Origin: Pseudomonadota bacterium
Lineage (GTDB): Bacteria; Myxococcota; UBA9042; PHBI01
Direction of reading: 5' to 3'
Assembly (NCBI GenBank): GCA_005772945.1
Contig: SXIE01000470.1
Location: forward strand, 1 to 8,298
DNA: 8,298 nt
The notes under the pieces were generated by a model that saw only the letters and a list, made by a program, of their open reading frames with translations, was not told the origin of the DNA and searched no databases. The translations under genes and the position numbers were made by a program. Positions 1-6,554 of this stretch are shown in pieces (positions within the stretch are counted from its first letter, which is position 1; each line of letters opens with the position of its first letter).

Positions 1-1924
1 CGCCGCCCGGCCCGAATCGCCGCACCCACACCGCCGCGTAGGGCCGCGTAGCCCCCGCGCCCCCTGCGATCGCGAAGGTCCCGTCCGCCTGCGCCGCGAT
101 CGCCGCGAGCCCCTCCGCGCCGCCGTTCTCGCTGGCCACTGCGAATGGCACCCCGAGCGCCGCGCCCACCTCCGAGAAGCGCCGCGCGAGGACGTCGCCG
201 CCCCCTGCGCCCGCCAGATCCGTGTATCCCACGACGAAGCTCCCGTCCGAGGCCATTGCCACCTCCGCATCGCGCTGGTCGCTCTTCACGCCCGGCACCC
301 CGCTCGCGACGACGAAATCGGCGCCCACGCGCGCGCCGCTCACGTCGAGGCGCCGCCCCCAGATATCCAGCCCGGCCGGTACGCTCCGATCATCCTGCCA
401 GACGACCACCGAGCGACCATCGGGCGCCGCCGCGATCGCCGACCGCACCTGATTCGCGGTGCCGTCCGCGCGACCGCTTGCCATGCGGTTCGCGCCGCTC
501 GGATTGCACGCGCTCAGGAGCTCCTGGGCCCAGATGTCCAGGTCGCCCACGCGGTCGTCGTGCCAGAGCACCAGCGTCCGATTGATCGGCGGATTCACGT
601 TCCCGACGCCGACGGTCGCCAGCGTCGCCCGCGCCTGGTCCCCGCCGACCGGCGTCGAAAGAACCACGTCCTCACCCACCGCGGCGCCCGACGAATCGAC
701 GCAGCGCGCGTGCACGCCGGCGCCCGGCTCGTCCCAGGTCACGATGTAGCCGGCCTTGGGGATCTGATCGAACAAGATCCCGACGCTCGGGAACTCGACG
801 ATCGGTTTTGCCGCGCCGCTCAGCGCCACGATGGCGCCGTCGGGGCTCCCGTCCGCATGGTACCTCCGCGCGCGCACGGTGCGCCCGTCCGGCGCCGCGC
901 CCACCCAGGTGATGACGAACGAGCCGTCCCCGGCGATGTCGACCCGCGGCGTGACGGCGCCGCTGAGATCCTCGTCGACCTGGAAGCTCGCCCCGAGCGC
1001 CAGCCCGGCGGAGTCATAGCGGCGCGCCCAGATCTCCGACACTCCGCGCACCGTGTCGCGGAAGTCCTTCCACGCCACGATGAATCCGCCATCGGCGCCG
1101 CGCGCGACGTCCGGGCTGTGCTGGTTCTGGCTCCCGCCGTCGTCGTTCACGCGCACGCTCGCGCCGAGCGGCGCGCCGACGTCGTCGAAGCGACGCACGT
1201 AGATGTCCTCGTTGCCGTCGCGCTGATCGGTCCACGCCACGACGAAGCCCGGCGAGCTCGGCCACATGCTGACGGTCGGCTCGCGCTGCGCCCCCGACGG
1301 CGCATCGTCGACGCGGAAGTTGCCCCCGAGGAAGGCCCCATTGGAGTCGTCGTGACGCTGCCCGTAGATGTCGCCGAAGAGGTCCGCGCGCCCGTCCTCC
1401 CACACCACCACGCTCACCGCCGCCGCGTCCCCGATGACGCCGTCGGGGAACTCCCTCGCCACGCGCGGCGGCCCCTTCATGGCGTCGCCCGCGCTGTCGC
1501 TCACCCGCTCGGCCGCGCCCGTCGGCTCCCCGGCGCTGTCGAACCACTGTGCCCAGATGCCGGTGTCGACGCCCTGCGTGTCGAGCCAGACCGCCGTGAA
1601 GCCGGCCTGGCTGGCGGCGATGTGCGGGTACTGCTGAAGACCGAGCGTCGTCACGAAGCCCTCGTCGTTGACGCGAAAATCCGCGGTGCCAGTCGGCGTC
1701 GGGTTGCCGCACGCGCTGGGTCTCGCCTCGGATCCGGTCTCGCTGGTCGTCTCGTCCAGGCTCTCGGGCACGATCTCAGACGCCACCTCGGTCGCGCTGT
1801 CGGCCCCGGTGTCGCTGACGTCGGCCGCGGTCGTGTCGCTCCCGGTGTCCGGCGCCGTCGGGTCGTCCGGGCCGCAGCCGAGCACACAGATGCCGAAAGC
1901 GAAAACGAAGGGGGCCGTGCGCAT
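1..1924 (-). CDS. Large repeat lipoprotein with W/RRFD/LG beta-repeats, C-terminus beyond window
   Basis: Reading the minus strand from the ATG at 1924-1922 gives 641 codons without a stop, running off the left edge. Residues 1-17 form a lipoprotein signal: Arg2, a hydrophobic core, and lipobox V14-L15-G16-C17 with Gly at +2. Residues 18-70 are a low-complexity linker rich in Asp, Thr, Ser and Glu, typical of a tether holding a domain away from the membrane. From about residue 82 to the edge, roughly ten units of 50-60 residues follow. Each has a strand ending in (V)AW.D.R, then DIW/IYxRRFD, xxG, LGxxF and V(N/D). Clear copies lie near 174-206, 227-260, 281-318, 507-540 and 563-597. Similar repeats occur in large secreted bacterial proteins and probably fold as blades or sandwiches of beta strands; that fold is inference. 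No enzyme motif was seen. A good Shine-Dalgarno supports the start. Likely an outer-membrane or surface protein of unknown binding role. Confidence 0.85.
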   Translation of the reverse strand, partial: MRTAPFVFAFGICVLGCGPDDPTAPDTGSDTTAADVSDTGADSATEVASEIVPESLDETTSETGSEARPSACGNPTPTGTADFRVNDEGFVTTLGLQQYPHIAASQAGFTAVWLDTQGVDTGIWAQWFDSAGEPTGAAERVSDSAGDAMKGPPRVAREFPDGVIGDAAAVSVVVWEDGRADLFGDIYGQRHDDSNGAFLGGNFRVDDAPSGAQREPTVSMWPSSPGFVVAWTDQRDGNEDIYVRRFDDVGAPLGASVRVNDDGGSQNQHSPDVARGADGGFIVAWKDFRDTVRGVSEIWARRYDSAGLALGASFQVDEDLSGAVTPRVDIAGDGSFVITWVGAAPDGRTVRARRYHADGSPDGAIVALSGAAKPIVEFPSVGILFDQIPKAGYIVTWDEPGAGVHARCVDSSGAAVGEDVVLSTPVGGDQARATLATVGVGNVNPPINRTLVLWHDDRVGDLDIWAQELLSACNPSGANRMASGRADGTANQVRSAIAAAPDGRSVVVWQDDRSVPAGLDIWGRRLDVSGARVGADFVVASGVPGVKSDQRDAEVAMASDGSFVVGYTDLAGAGGGDVLARRFSEVGAALGVPFAVASENGGAEGLAAIAAQADGTFAIAGGAGATRPYAAVWVRRFGPGG

Positions 1925-1931
1925 GGCGATG

Positions 1932-1940
1932 CTCCTTCCC
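1932..1940 (-). promoter_or_regulatory. Strong ribosome binding site of the minus-strand repeat lipoprotein
   Basis: On the minus strand this reads GGGAAGGAG and ends 7 nt before the ATG at 1924-1922. It is close to the full anti-Shine-Dalgarno complement and fixes the start just ahead of the lipoprotein signal peptide. Confidence 0.8.
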
Positions 1941-2065
1941 AACGGTCGGGTCATGGTCGGGGTGCGCCTTCTCAGGGCAAAGAGCGATCCAACCGACGAC
2001 GACGACGCACCCGTGGCGTCACGCCGCGCCGCGCCGTGTGCCGAACGATCGCATGCCGCGCACGC

Positions 2066-2088
2066 GTGTCCCAGGTGTCACGGGACGC
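2066..2088. repeat. Imperfect inverted repeat in the divergent region
   Basis: GTGTCCC at 2066-2072 and GGGACGC at 2082-2088 can pair over seven positions with one G-T wobble, leaving a 9-nt loop. There is no T tract on either side, so an intrinsic terminator is unlikely. It is a possible protein-binding site. Confidence 0.35.
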
Positions 2089-2122
2089 TCGGGACCGCGC
2101 CGCGCCGCGCCCCGTGGCAGGC

Positions 2123-2152
2123 GGTCGAACCCGGTCGAACCCGGTCGAGCCC
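2123..2152. repeat. Three tandem 10-bp repeats in the divergent region
   Basis: GGTCGAACCC occurs at 2123-2132 and 2133-2142, and a third copy with one change (GGTCGAGCCC) at 2143-2152. The 10-bp period is close to one helical turn, so a protein binding each copy would sit on the same face of the DNA. GGTCGAACC is itself partly symmetrical (GGT...ACC). It could be an operator or simply slippage; its place 120 bp upstream of one gene and about 200 bp upstream of the other suits a shared regulatory site. Confidence 0.6.
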
Positions 2153-2271
2153 GCCCGGGGTGCGGCGGCACGACCGGCGTCGCGTAGCATCCCGCCCATC
2201 CCACCCAAAGAACTTGCCTTCGCTCGGTCGTTTGCGGCACCTGCCCAGGGACCCGACCTGGAGAAGACGCC

Positions 2272-3813
2272 ATGGCGCCAACCCTGAGTGTGACACGACA
2301 CAGCGAGGTCACGGGCGCGCTCGCCGCTGCGCTCGCCTCAGCCGCGCTCGCGGGCTGCGGGATGGACAGCCACGACGGGGCCCCCTGCGACCCGGCCGAT
2401 CCGCAGACCTGCGCGGACGGCACGACGCGCGTGACCTGCGACGCCGATGGCACACCCCGCGCCGAGACCTGCGCCGCCGCGTGCCTCGCGATGACCGACG
2501 CCGCCGGACGCCAAACCGCCGCCTGTGTCGCCAGCGGCACGGTCCCCTGCCAGTCGGCGACGTTCGCGCCCGCGTGCGTGGACGGCGACGCCTTCCTCAC
2601 CTGCACGGTCGTCGCGCCGCTCGAGGGCGCCGGCCACACGACCTCCACGACTTGCACCGGCGACACGACCTGCCGCCAAAGCGCGCTCGCCGTGGCCTGC
2701 GTCGATCCGTCGTCCGAGGTCTGCGATCCCGCGACTACCCTCGAGACGTGCGACGGGAGCGCCATCCTCGCCTGCGACGAACACGGTTTCACAGCGGCGG
2801 TGACGACGTGCGCGCCGCCCAAGATGTGCAAGGTGAGCGCGGGCGACGCGCGCTGCGTGAGACCGGACCAGGAACCGTGCGACACAACCTTCGTCGAGAC
2901 GTGCGCCGACAGCGTCACCGTGAGTTTTTGCAGCGTCGGGTTCACCGACGTCTATGGTTGCTCGGGCGTCTGTCGCGAGAACGCCACGTCCGCCGCGTGT
3001 TTCTCGGCCGACACGCCGACCTGCACGGCGGCCACGTTCCAGCAGCGCTGCGAGGGCAGCTTGCGCATCTACTGTGACAGCTTCGGTCTCGAGAACGAGA
3101 CGACCTGCAAGGACACCATGCGCTGCGAGGTCGTCGGTGACGACGCCTTCTGCGTGGACCTGGACGCGGTCCCCTGCGACGCCGCGACCCATCTCGCCAC
3201 GTGCGACGGCAACGTCCGCATCTTCTGTGACACCATGTCGGGGTACACGCGTCGCTTCGACTGCGGGGAACGCCTGTGCCACGCGGCGGGCTCGGCTCCG
3301 GCCTACTGCGTCGATCCCGCCGGCAGCGCATGCGAACCGGCGACCTTCGCGGCCCACTGCGAGAGCGGCGCCGCCATCAACTGCGACGCGACGACCGCCT
3401 GGACCTCCCGCTGGCCCTGCGGCGCAACCGACGTCTGCTACGTCGGCGGCGGCGGCCCGACCGCCTTCGCCTTCTGCGGCGAGCCGGGCTCCGTCCCCTG
3501 CGACCTCACGACCTACCCGTCGCGCTGCGATGGCGCCGTCGCCACGCTCTGCTCGTTCTTCACGAACTACACGATCACGATCACGTGTAAGGATACGGAG
3601 ACGTGCCATCGCGATCGCTTCTGCCTCGGTCCCACCTGCGGACAGGCCGCCCTGTGCCTGCCCAACGACAGCACGCCCTGTGACGGCACCGCAGAGCACT
3701 GGTGCGACGGCGCGACGATCATGAACTGCTTCGACGGCATCGCCGTCAGCGCCGGCAGCTGCCCGGAAGGCAAGACCTGCGCGGCCGCGGGTGGCCAGGC
3801 GAGCTGCGACTGA
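2272..3813 (+). CDS. Cysteine-rich lipoprotein with nine six-cysteine modules
   Basis: A 513-residue protein. The ATG at 2272 follows a GGAG site at 2260-2263, 8 nt upstream. Residues 1-29 are a lipoprotein signal with lipobox L26-A27-G28-C29 and Gly at +2. The rest is nine tandem modules of 40-52 residues, each with exactly six Cys: C39-C85, C93-C143, C151-C195, C203-C243, C251-C294, C302-C346, C354-C402, C410-C451 and C470-C512. Spacing is regular: C1 to C2 is 8-9 residues, C2 to C3 is 8-9, C3 to C4 is 10-17, C4 to C5 is 4-6. Only two further Cys (C456, C462) lie outside the pattern, between modules 8 and 9. A module typically opens PC(D/E)xxT and has C(D/E)G before C3. Even Cys numbers and export point to disulphide-linked modules on the cell surface. 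No catalytic motif was seen and I cannot name the module. It is divergent to the repeat lipoprotein, and a hairpin follows the stop. Confidence 0.9.
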   Translation: MAPTLSVTRHSEVTGALAAALASAALAGCGMDSHDGAPCDPADPQTCADGTTRVTCDADGTPRAETCAAACLAMTDAAGRQTAACVASGTVPCQSATFAPACVDGDAFLTCTVVAPLEGAGHTTSTTCTGDTTCRQSALAVACVDPSSEVCDPATTLETCDGSAILACDEHGFTAAVTTCAPPKMCKVSAGDARCVRPDQEPCDTTFVETCADSVTVSFCSVGFTDVYGCSGVCRENATSAACFSADTPTCTAATFQQRCEGSLRIYCDSFGLENETTCKDTMRCEVVGDDAFCVDLDAVPCDAATHLATCDGNVRIFCDTMSGYTRRFDCGERLCHAAGSAPAYCVDPAGSACEPATFAAHCESGAAINCDATTAWTSRWPCGATDVCYVGGGGPTAFAFCGEPGSVPCDLTTYPSRCDGAVATLCSFFTNYTITITCKDTETCHRDRFCLGPTCGQAALCLPNDSTPCDGTAEHWCDGATIMNCFDGIAVSAGSCPEGKTCAAAGGQASCD

Positions 3814-3833
3814 CGTCGCCTGGCGAGGCGGTG
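3814..3833 (+). terminator. Possible hairpin after the cysteine-rich lipoprotein gene
   Basis: Directly after the TGA stop, arms 3814-3821 and 3826-3833 can pair over eight positions. The inner five are CGCCT/AGGCG, and two of the outer ones are G-T wobbles. The loop is GGCG. No T run follows, so it would be a weak or atypical terminator, or only an mRNA 3'-end structure. Confidence 0.35.
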
Positions 3834-3926
3834 AGACGCGCGCGCGGCGCGCCGAGAGCTCGTGTGCCGCGCGGGCGCCGTCAGAACGTCGTTATTCGCA
3901 CCCAGGAGAGTCGCAGCGATTGCCGC

Positions 3927-3956
3927 TTGCCGGCATCGCGGCGCCGGCGCTATGCG
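3927..3956 (+). promoter_or_regulatory. Candidate promoter of the coupled lipoprotein/exported protein pair
   Basis: TTGCCG at 3927-3932 and TATGCG at 3951-3956 are 18 bp apart. They would start transcription about 30 nt before the preferred ATG at 3994. The -35 matches the sigma-70 consensus at four positions and the -10 at only three, so this is a weak call. The same octamer GCTATGCG recurs before the gene at 6555. Confidence 0.25.
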
Positions 3957-3979
3957 TCGAGCGCACGCGAAACTCGAAC

Positions 3980-3984
3980 GAAGG
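3980..3984 (+). promoter_or_regulatory. Ribosome binding site deciding the start at 3994
   Basis: GAAGG at 3980-3984 ends 9 nt before the ATG at 3994. The in-frame alternatives at 3862 (GTG) and 3952 (ATG) have no purine-rich site in front, so 3994 is preferred. Confidence 0.5.
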
Positions 3985-3993
3985 TCAGACCGC

Positions 3994-5304
3994 ATGGTGC
4001 GAGCAGCTCGGTATCCGGGTTCGAGGGCGCGCGCAACGCGCGGACGGTCCCCACTCGACGCGACCTCGCGCAGGCGCGGCCCGTCAGGATTCTCGGCGCG
4101 GTGGCCATGGCTGGCGCTGGCCCTCGCGGCCTGCGGGGCCGACCAGGGGCGACGGCTCGTGGCAGCCGAACCTCGTTCCACGGTCACCGTGGCTCTCGAG
4201 TTCGGGATGGCGATACCCCACTTCGAGTTCACGGTCACACAGACCGCACTCGACGGCGCCGATCCGGCCACGCCGGAACTGACGCGCTTCGCGGGCGCCA
4301 CACCGGCAGAGCTTGTCCAAACGCTCGCCTGCCACGCGCCCCGAAATGGCACCGGTCTCGTGCAGGTCGACGTCGCGGCCGACATCACGACCGCGGACGG
4401 CACGCTCCTCCACGCGTCCGGCGTTCGCACGTTCACGTGTCGCGACGCTACCGACGCGGTCGTCGCCGTCCCCATGCGGCTTCCCTTGCAGCCTATCGAG
4501 CCCGGATTTCTCGATAGCGCGGCCGCGGTGGGAGGCATTCAGTGCGCAACCAAGCTCACTATCAAATCGGACGAGTGGGCCGGGACTTGCGGCACCTCGC
4601 TGTGCGAGCCGAGAAAGTCGTCGCAAGGGCTGGTGGACGAAGGCGTGATCGTCTTCGCCGCCGCGTGCGACGACCCGGAATCGCGGGCCTGGGTCTTCGC
4701 GTGCGGGAGCGCCGAATGGGTGATGGATGACGGGATGACGGTTGGTAGGCTGCCGATGCCGCAGCACGACAGAACGTGGGCGCTCGGCGTGTCGCGCGTG
4801 GATCCGTTCATGGCAAGCAGGACGGACACGGCGGTCACCGACGCGAGCGGCCGCATGCGCGTGTGGGCGGGCAGTCCGACGACCACCGCCACCGTCACCG
4901 TCCAAGACGGTGCGACCGCCGAATCCGCGCCCCAACCGTCCATCGCGCTCGAGGACCATGCAGCGGTCGTGACGGCCCCACCGCTCGCGGCGGGAGCGCC
5001 GGCCGCCCCCGTTCTGATCCTGATCTCCAACGGACCAGACGGCGCGACCGTGCGCTATCAGCGGGAGTTCGGTCCGTGCGGCACGGCGGCTAGCGGGACC
5101 GCCACCTACGCCGGCGCGCGTGTGATCGAGGTCCGGCGGCTTGGCGAGGACGGCGTTCGACTGACGCTCGCCGACGCGGGCGGGTCTCGGGCCGCCGCGA
5201 GCGCAGAGTGTCGCGCATCGCTCGCGCCCGGCCGCTACGGACAAGCGCCGGTCGTCCACTGTCTCGCCGCCGCCCCACTCGTCGGCACAGGAGTCACGCC
5301 ATGA
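3994..5304 (+). CDS. Predicted lipoprotein of unknown function, first gene of a coupled pair
   Basis: From the ATG at 3994 this is 436 residues. A hydrophobic stretch W37-A46 ends in lipobox L44-A45-A46-C47, with Gly at +2, so the mature protein is predicted to be lipid-anchored. The preceding 36 residues are unusually long and Arg-rich (cluster S25-R26-R27-R28). No ATG, GTG or TTG in frame lies closer than the ATG/GTG at residues 1-2, so the leader is long unless a CTG is used. The mature part is a mostly beta-strand-like sequence with paired cysteines (113/149, 184/199/204, 225/237, 362, 406, 423). No catalytic motif was seen. Anchors T65-V66-x-L68-E69-x-G71, E106-L-V-Q109, D126, V144-R-x-F147 and A178-V-G180 recur in order in the next protein, suggesting paralogy. 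The TGA overlaps the next ATG, so the two are co-translated. Function unknown. Confidence 0.75.
   Translation: MVRAARYPGSRARATRGRSPLDATSRRRGPSGFSARWPWLALALAACGADQGRRLVAAEPRSTVTVALEFGMAIPHFEFTVTQTALDGADPATPELTRFAGATPAELVQTLACHAPRNGTGLVQVDVAADITTADGTLLHASGVRTFTCRDATDAVVAVPMRLPLQPIEPGFLDSAAAVGGIQCATKLTIKSDEWAGTCGTSLCEPRKSSQGLVDEGVIVFAAACDDPESRAWVFACGSAEWVMDDGMTVGRLPMPQHDRTWALGVSRVDPFMASRTDTAVTDASGRMRVWAGSPTTTATVTVQDGATAESAPQPSIALEDHAAVVTAPPLAAGAPAAPVLILISNGPDGATVRYQREFGPCGTAASGTATYAGARVIEVRRLGEDGVRLTLADAGGSRAAASAECRASLAPGRYGQAPVVHCLAAAPLVGTGVTP
5289..5293 (+). promoter_or_regulatory. Ribosome binding site inside the upstream gene, translational coupling
   Basis: AGGAG at 5289-5293 lies within the last codons of the preceding gene, 7 nt before the ATG at 5301. 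The start and the previous stop share the sequence ATGA (5301-5304). This selects 5301 over an in-frame upstream GTG at 5208 and indicates coupled translation. Confidence 0.8.
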
Positions 5305-6431
5305 AGACCCCACGCTGGACCACCGCTCGCGCGGTCGCGATTTCGGCCTTGTCTCTTGGAATGGCTGCCGCGGATGCGGCTCCCTCGCGCGGCCTCGGAT
5401 GGGACCTTACCGAGTCGCCGGAGACCTGGCTCACGGTGTGTCTGGAGCTCGGCGTGTCCGAGAGCGGCGAGCCGGCTATCCGTTGCCAGACGCGCACCGA
5501 TTGGAGCCTCGAACACGCCGTCGTTCCGACGGAGTTGGTGCAGCCCAACGCGGACCCGATCCGTTTCACAGCGACGGTGGTCGAGGGGCAGACGCACCTG
5601 CTCCTCGACATCAGCGCTGCGGTCACGCTGCAGGCGTCTGGCGGTGAGCACTCGGTGCGCGCCTTCATCACGAACCTGCAGGTGTTCGAGGACGATCGCT
5701 TCGTGACGGTCGCCAGCAGTGCGGTCGGAAACGTCAACCCGGCCTGTGGCTGCGGCTTCGTCCCGGACGGCCCGGATGGGTCGAAACAGCCACTGCAGGT
5801 CGCGCTCTTCGACCAGTCCGGACGGTCCTTCGTACCGCGCGAGGGCGCGGGGCTCGCCACCTTGCATGGCGGGCAGCGGGCCGTCGTGAGACTCGAGGGC
5901 CGCTACGACCTCACGCTCGGCCGCATCCAGCCCGGGGCCAGGACGCGCCTCCAGACCTGCGTCCAGTACGCGCCGGCTGATGCCGATCTTGCCACGCTGG
6001 ACCTCTGCGTCGCCGATGGAGGCGCGCTGCGTGCCGTCAAGGCCTGCACCGACCTCCCCTTCGATCAGGTCGAGGTGCCGCCGTTGCAGAGCGTGCAGCT
6101 CGAGGCGCGCATCCTGGCGCCGACGGCGCCCTGGGTTTCGCTCAGCGGATTCCGGGCGGACGGCACGGCCGGTGCGCTCGAGCTCTCCAGCGATTCCGAG
6201 ACCGTGTGGGCCGGCCAGGGCGCGATCACCTACGACGTGCCGCCCGTCGGGGCTGGTACCGTCAGTACGCTCGTGCTGCAGGGCTTCTCGGCCTGCGCCG
6301 TTCAGGTCGCATGCGACCTCTTTTTGGACGGCCTCTGTGACGCGGCGCTGCAGGGCGAGGTCCGACTGGTCGGACCCGACGGCGTGGTGGACACCGCGAC
6401 CGCGAGCACGCGGGTCAGGTGCGCGCCCTAG
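5301..6431 (+). CDS. Sec-exported protein of unknown function, likely paralogue of its upstream neighbour
   Basis: A 376-residue protein starting at the ATG of an ATGA overlap. Residues 1-26 form a standard Sec signal: K2 and R5/R10, a hydrophobic stretch from about 11 to 24, and an A24-D25-A26 cleavage motif. No lipobox is present, so it should be released to the periplasm or outside. The mature part has eleven Cys (47, 62, 149, 151, 220, 236, 249, 332, 338, 346, 374), including C149-x-C151. It shares with the upstream lipoprotein, in the same order, T45-V46-x-L48-E49-x-G51, E78-L-V-Q81, L102-D103-I104, V119-R-x-F122 and A141-V-G143. These fall within the first ~145 residues of each protein. 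That suggests a common N-terminal domain and a partnership between an anchored and a soluble form. No enzyme motif is visible and I do not recognise the family. Confidence 0.85.
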   Translation: MKTPRWTTARAVAISALSLGMAAADAAPSRGLGWDLTESPETWLTVCLELGVSESGEPAIRCQTRTDWSLEHAVVPTELVQPNADPIRFTATVVEGQTHLLLDISAAVTLQASGGEHSVRAFITNLQVFEDDRFVTVASSAVGNVNPACGCGFVPDGPDGSKQPLQVALFDQSGRSFVPREGAGLATLHGGQRAVVRLEGRYDLTLGRIQPGARTRLQTCVQYAPADADLATLDLCVADGGALRAVKACTDLPFDQVEVPPLQSVQLEARILAPTAPWVSLSGFRADGTAGALELSSDSETVWAGQGAITYDVPPVGAGTVSTLVLQGFSACAVQVACDLFLDGLCDAALQGEVRLVGPDGVVDTATASTRVRCAP

Positions 6432-6464
6432 TTTCTGGTCGCTTCAGAGCCTGGCGGATGAGCG

Positions 6465-6516
6465 GGTCTGCGAGACCGTGCAGACAGTCTGCACGTTCTG
6501 TGCAGACATCCGCACA
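6465..6516. promoter_or_regulatory. Cluster of GTCTGC/GCAGAC inverted repeats, candidate operator
   Basis: The hexamer GTCTGC or its complement occurs four times in 42 bp, in alternating orientation, at 6466-6471, 6480-6485, 6487-6492 and 6502-6507. The two middle copies form a 17-bp palindrome at 6478-6494: arms GTGCAGAC and GTCTGCAC around one central A. GTGCAGAC recurs at 6500-6507, 22 bp from its first copy. Flanking symmetries are GGTCT/AGACC at 6465-6477 and TGTGC/GCACA at 6499-6516. The spacing of about two helical turns and the place between the stop at 6431 and the start at 6555 suit a repressor or activator site. The palindrome could also form an RNA hairpin with a 3-nt loop, but no T tract follows. 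Confidence 0.6.
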
Positions 6517-6518
6517 GC

Positions 6519-6548
6519 GTGACGACGGGTCTCGTCTCATGCTATGCG
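6519..6548 (+). promoter_or_regulatory. Candidate extended -10 promoter just before the putative DNA-binding gene
   Basis: GTGACG at 6519-6524 and TATGCG at 6543-6548 are 18 bp apart, and a TG at 6540-6541 gives an extended -10. Transcription would begin near 6555, at the A of the ATG, giving a leaderless mRNA. This fits the absence of a spaced Shine-Dalgarno there. The -10 itself matches consensus at only three positions, so the call is weak. Confidence 0.3.
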
Positions 6549-6554
6549 GGACCC

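Larger units (their letters stand above)
1925..2271. promoter_or_regulatory. Divergent intergenic region between two lipoprotein genes
   Basis: This 347-bp stretch lies between two genes that start away from each other, so it must hold promoters for both. I could not place a convincing -35/-10 pair for either. It contains a GAC trinucleotide run near 1995-2007 and a GGTCGGG direct repeat at 1944-1950 and 1955-1961, 11 bp apart. An imperfect inverted repeat has arms at 2066-2072 and 2082-2088. Three 10-bp tandem repeats lie at 2123-2152. Long open frames cross it on both strands, but they are antisense or out-of-frame extensions of flanking genes and lack credible starts, so I treat it as non-coding. 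Confidence 0.6.

Noticed and set aside
2245..2261. CCAGG/CCTGG inverted repeat touching the ribosome site of the cysteine-rich gene
   Set aside because: Only five base pairs with a 7-nt loop, and it covers only the first two bases of GGAG. It is too weak to claim as a control element.
560..2287. 575-codon plus-strand open frame
   Set aside because: It is antisense to the minus-strand repeat lipoprotein, gives an Arg/Ala/Pro-rich sequence without domains, and has no ribosome site. The minus frame shows a signal peptide and clear repeats, so this is a GC-rich shadow.
1668..3077. 469-codon plus-strand open frame crossing the divergent region
   Set aside because: It is antisense to one lipoprotein gene and out of frame with the other, and becomes Arg-rich junk. 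The 2272 frame has a ribosome site, lipobox and regular cysteine spacing.
2338..3699. 453-codon minus-strand open frame
   Set aside because: It is the complement of the cysteine-rich gene, with Ala/Arg/Gly/Val-rich translation and no recognisable start signal.
3862..3993. N-terminal extension of the lipoprotein gene from GTG 3862 or ATG 3952
   Set aside because: Neither start has a ribosome site, and both only lengthen an already over-long basic leader. The ATG at 3994 has GAAGG upstream.
4084..5313. 409-codon minus-strand open frame
   Set aside because: It lies opposite the coupled lipoprotein gene; its translation is Arg/Gly-rich and low in domain-like order.
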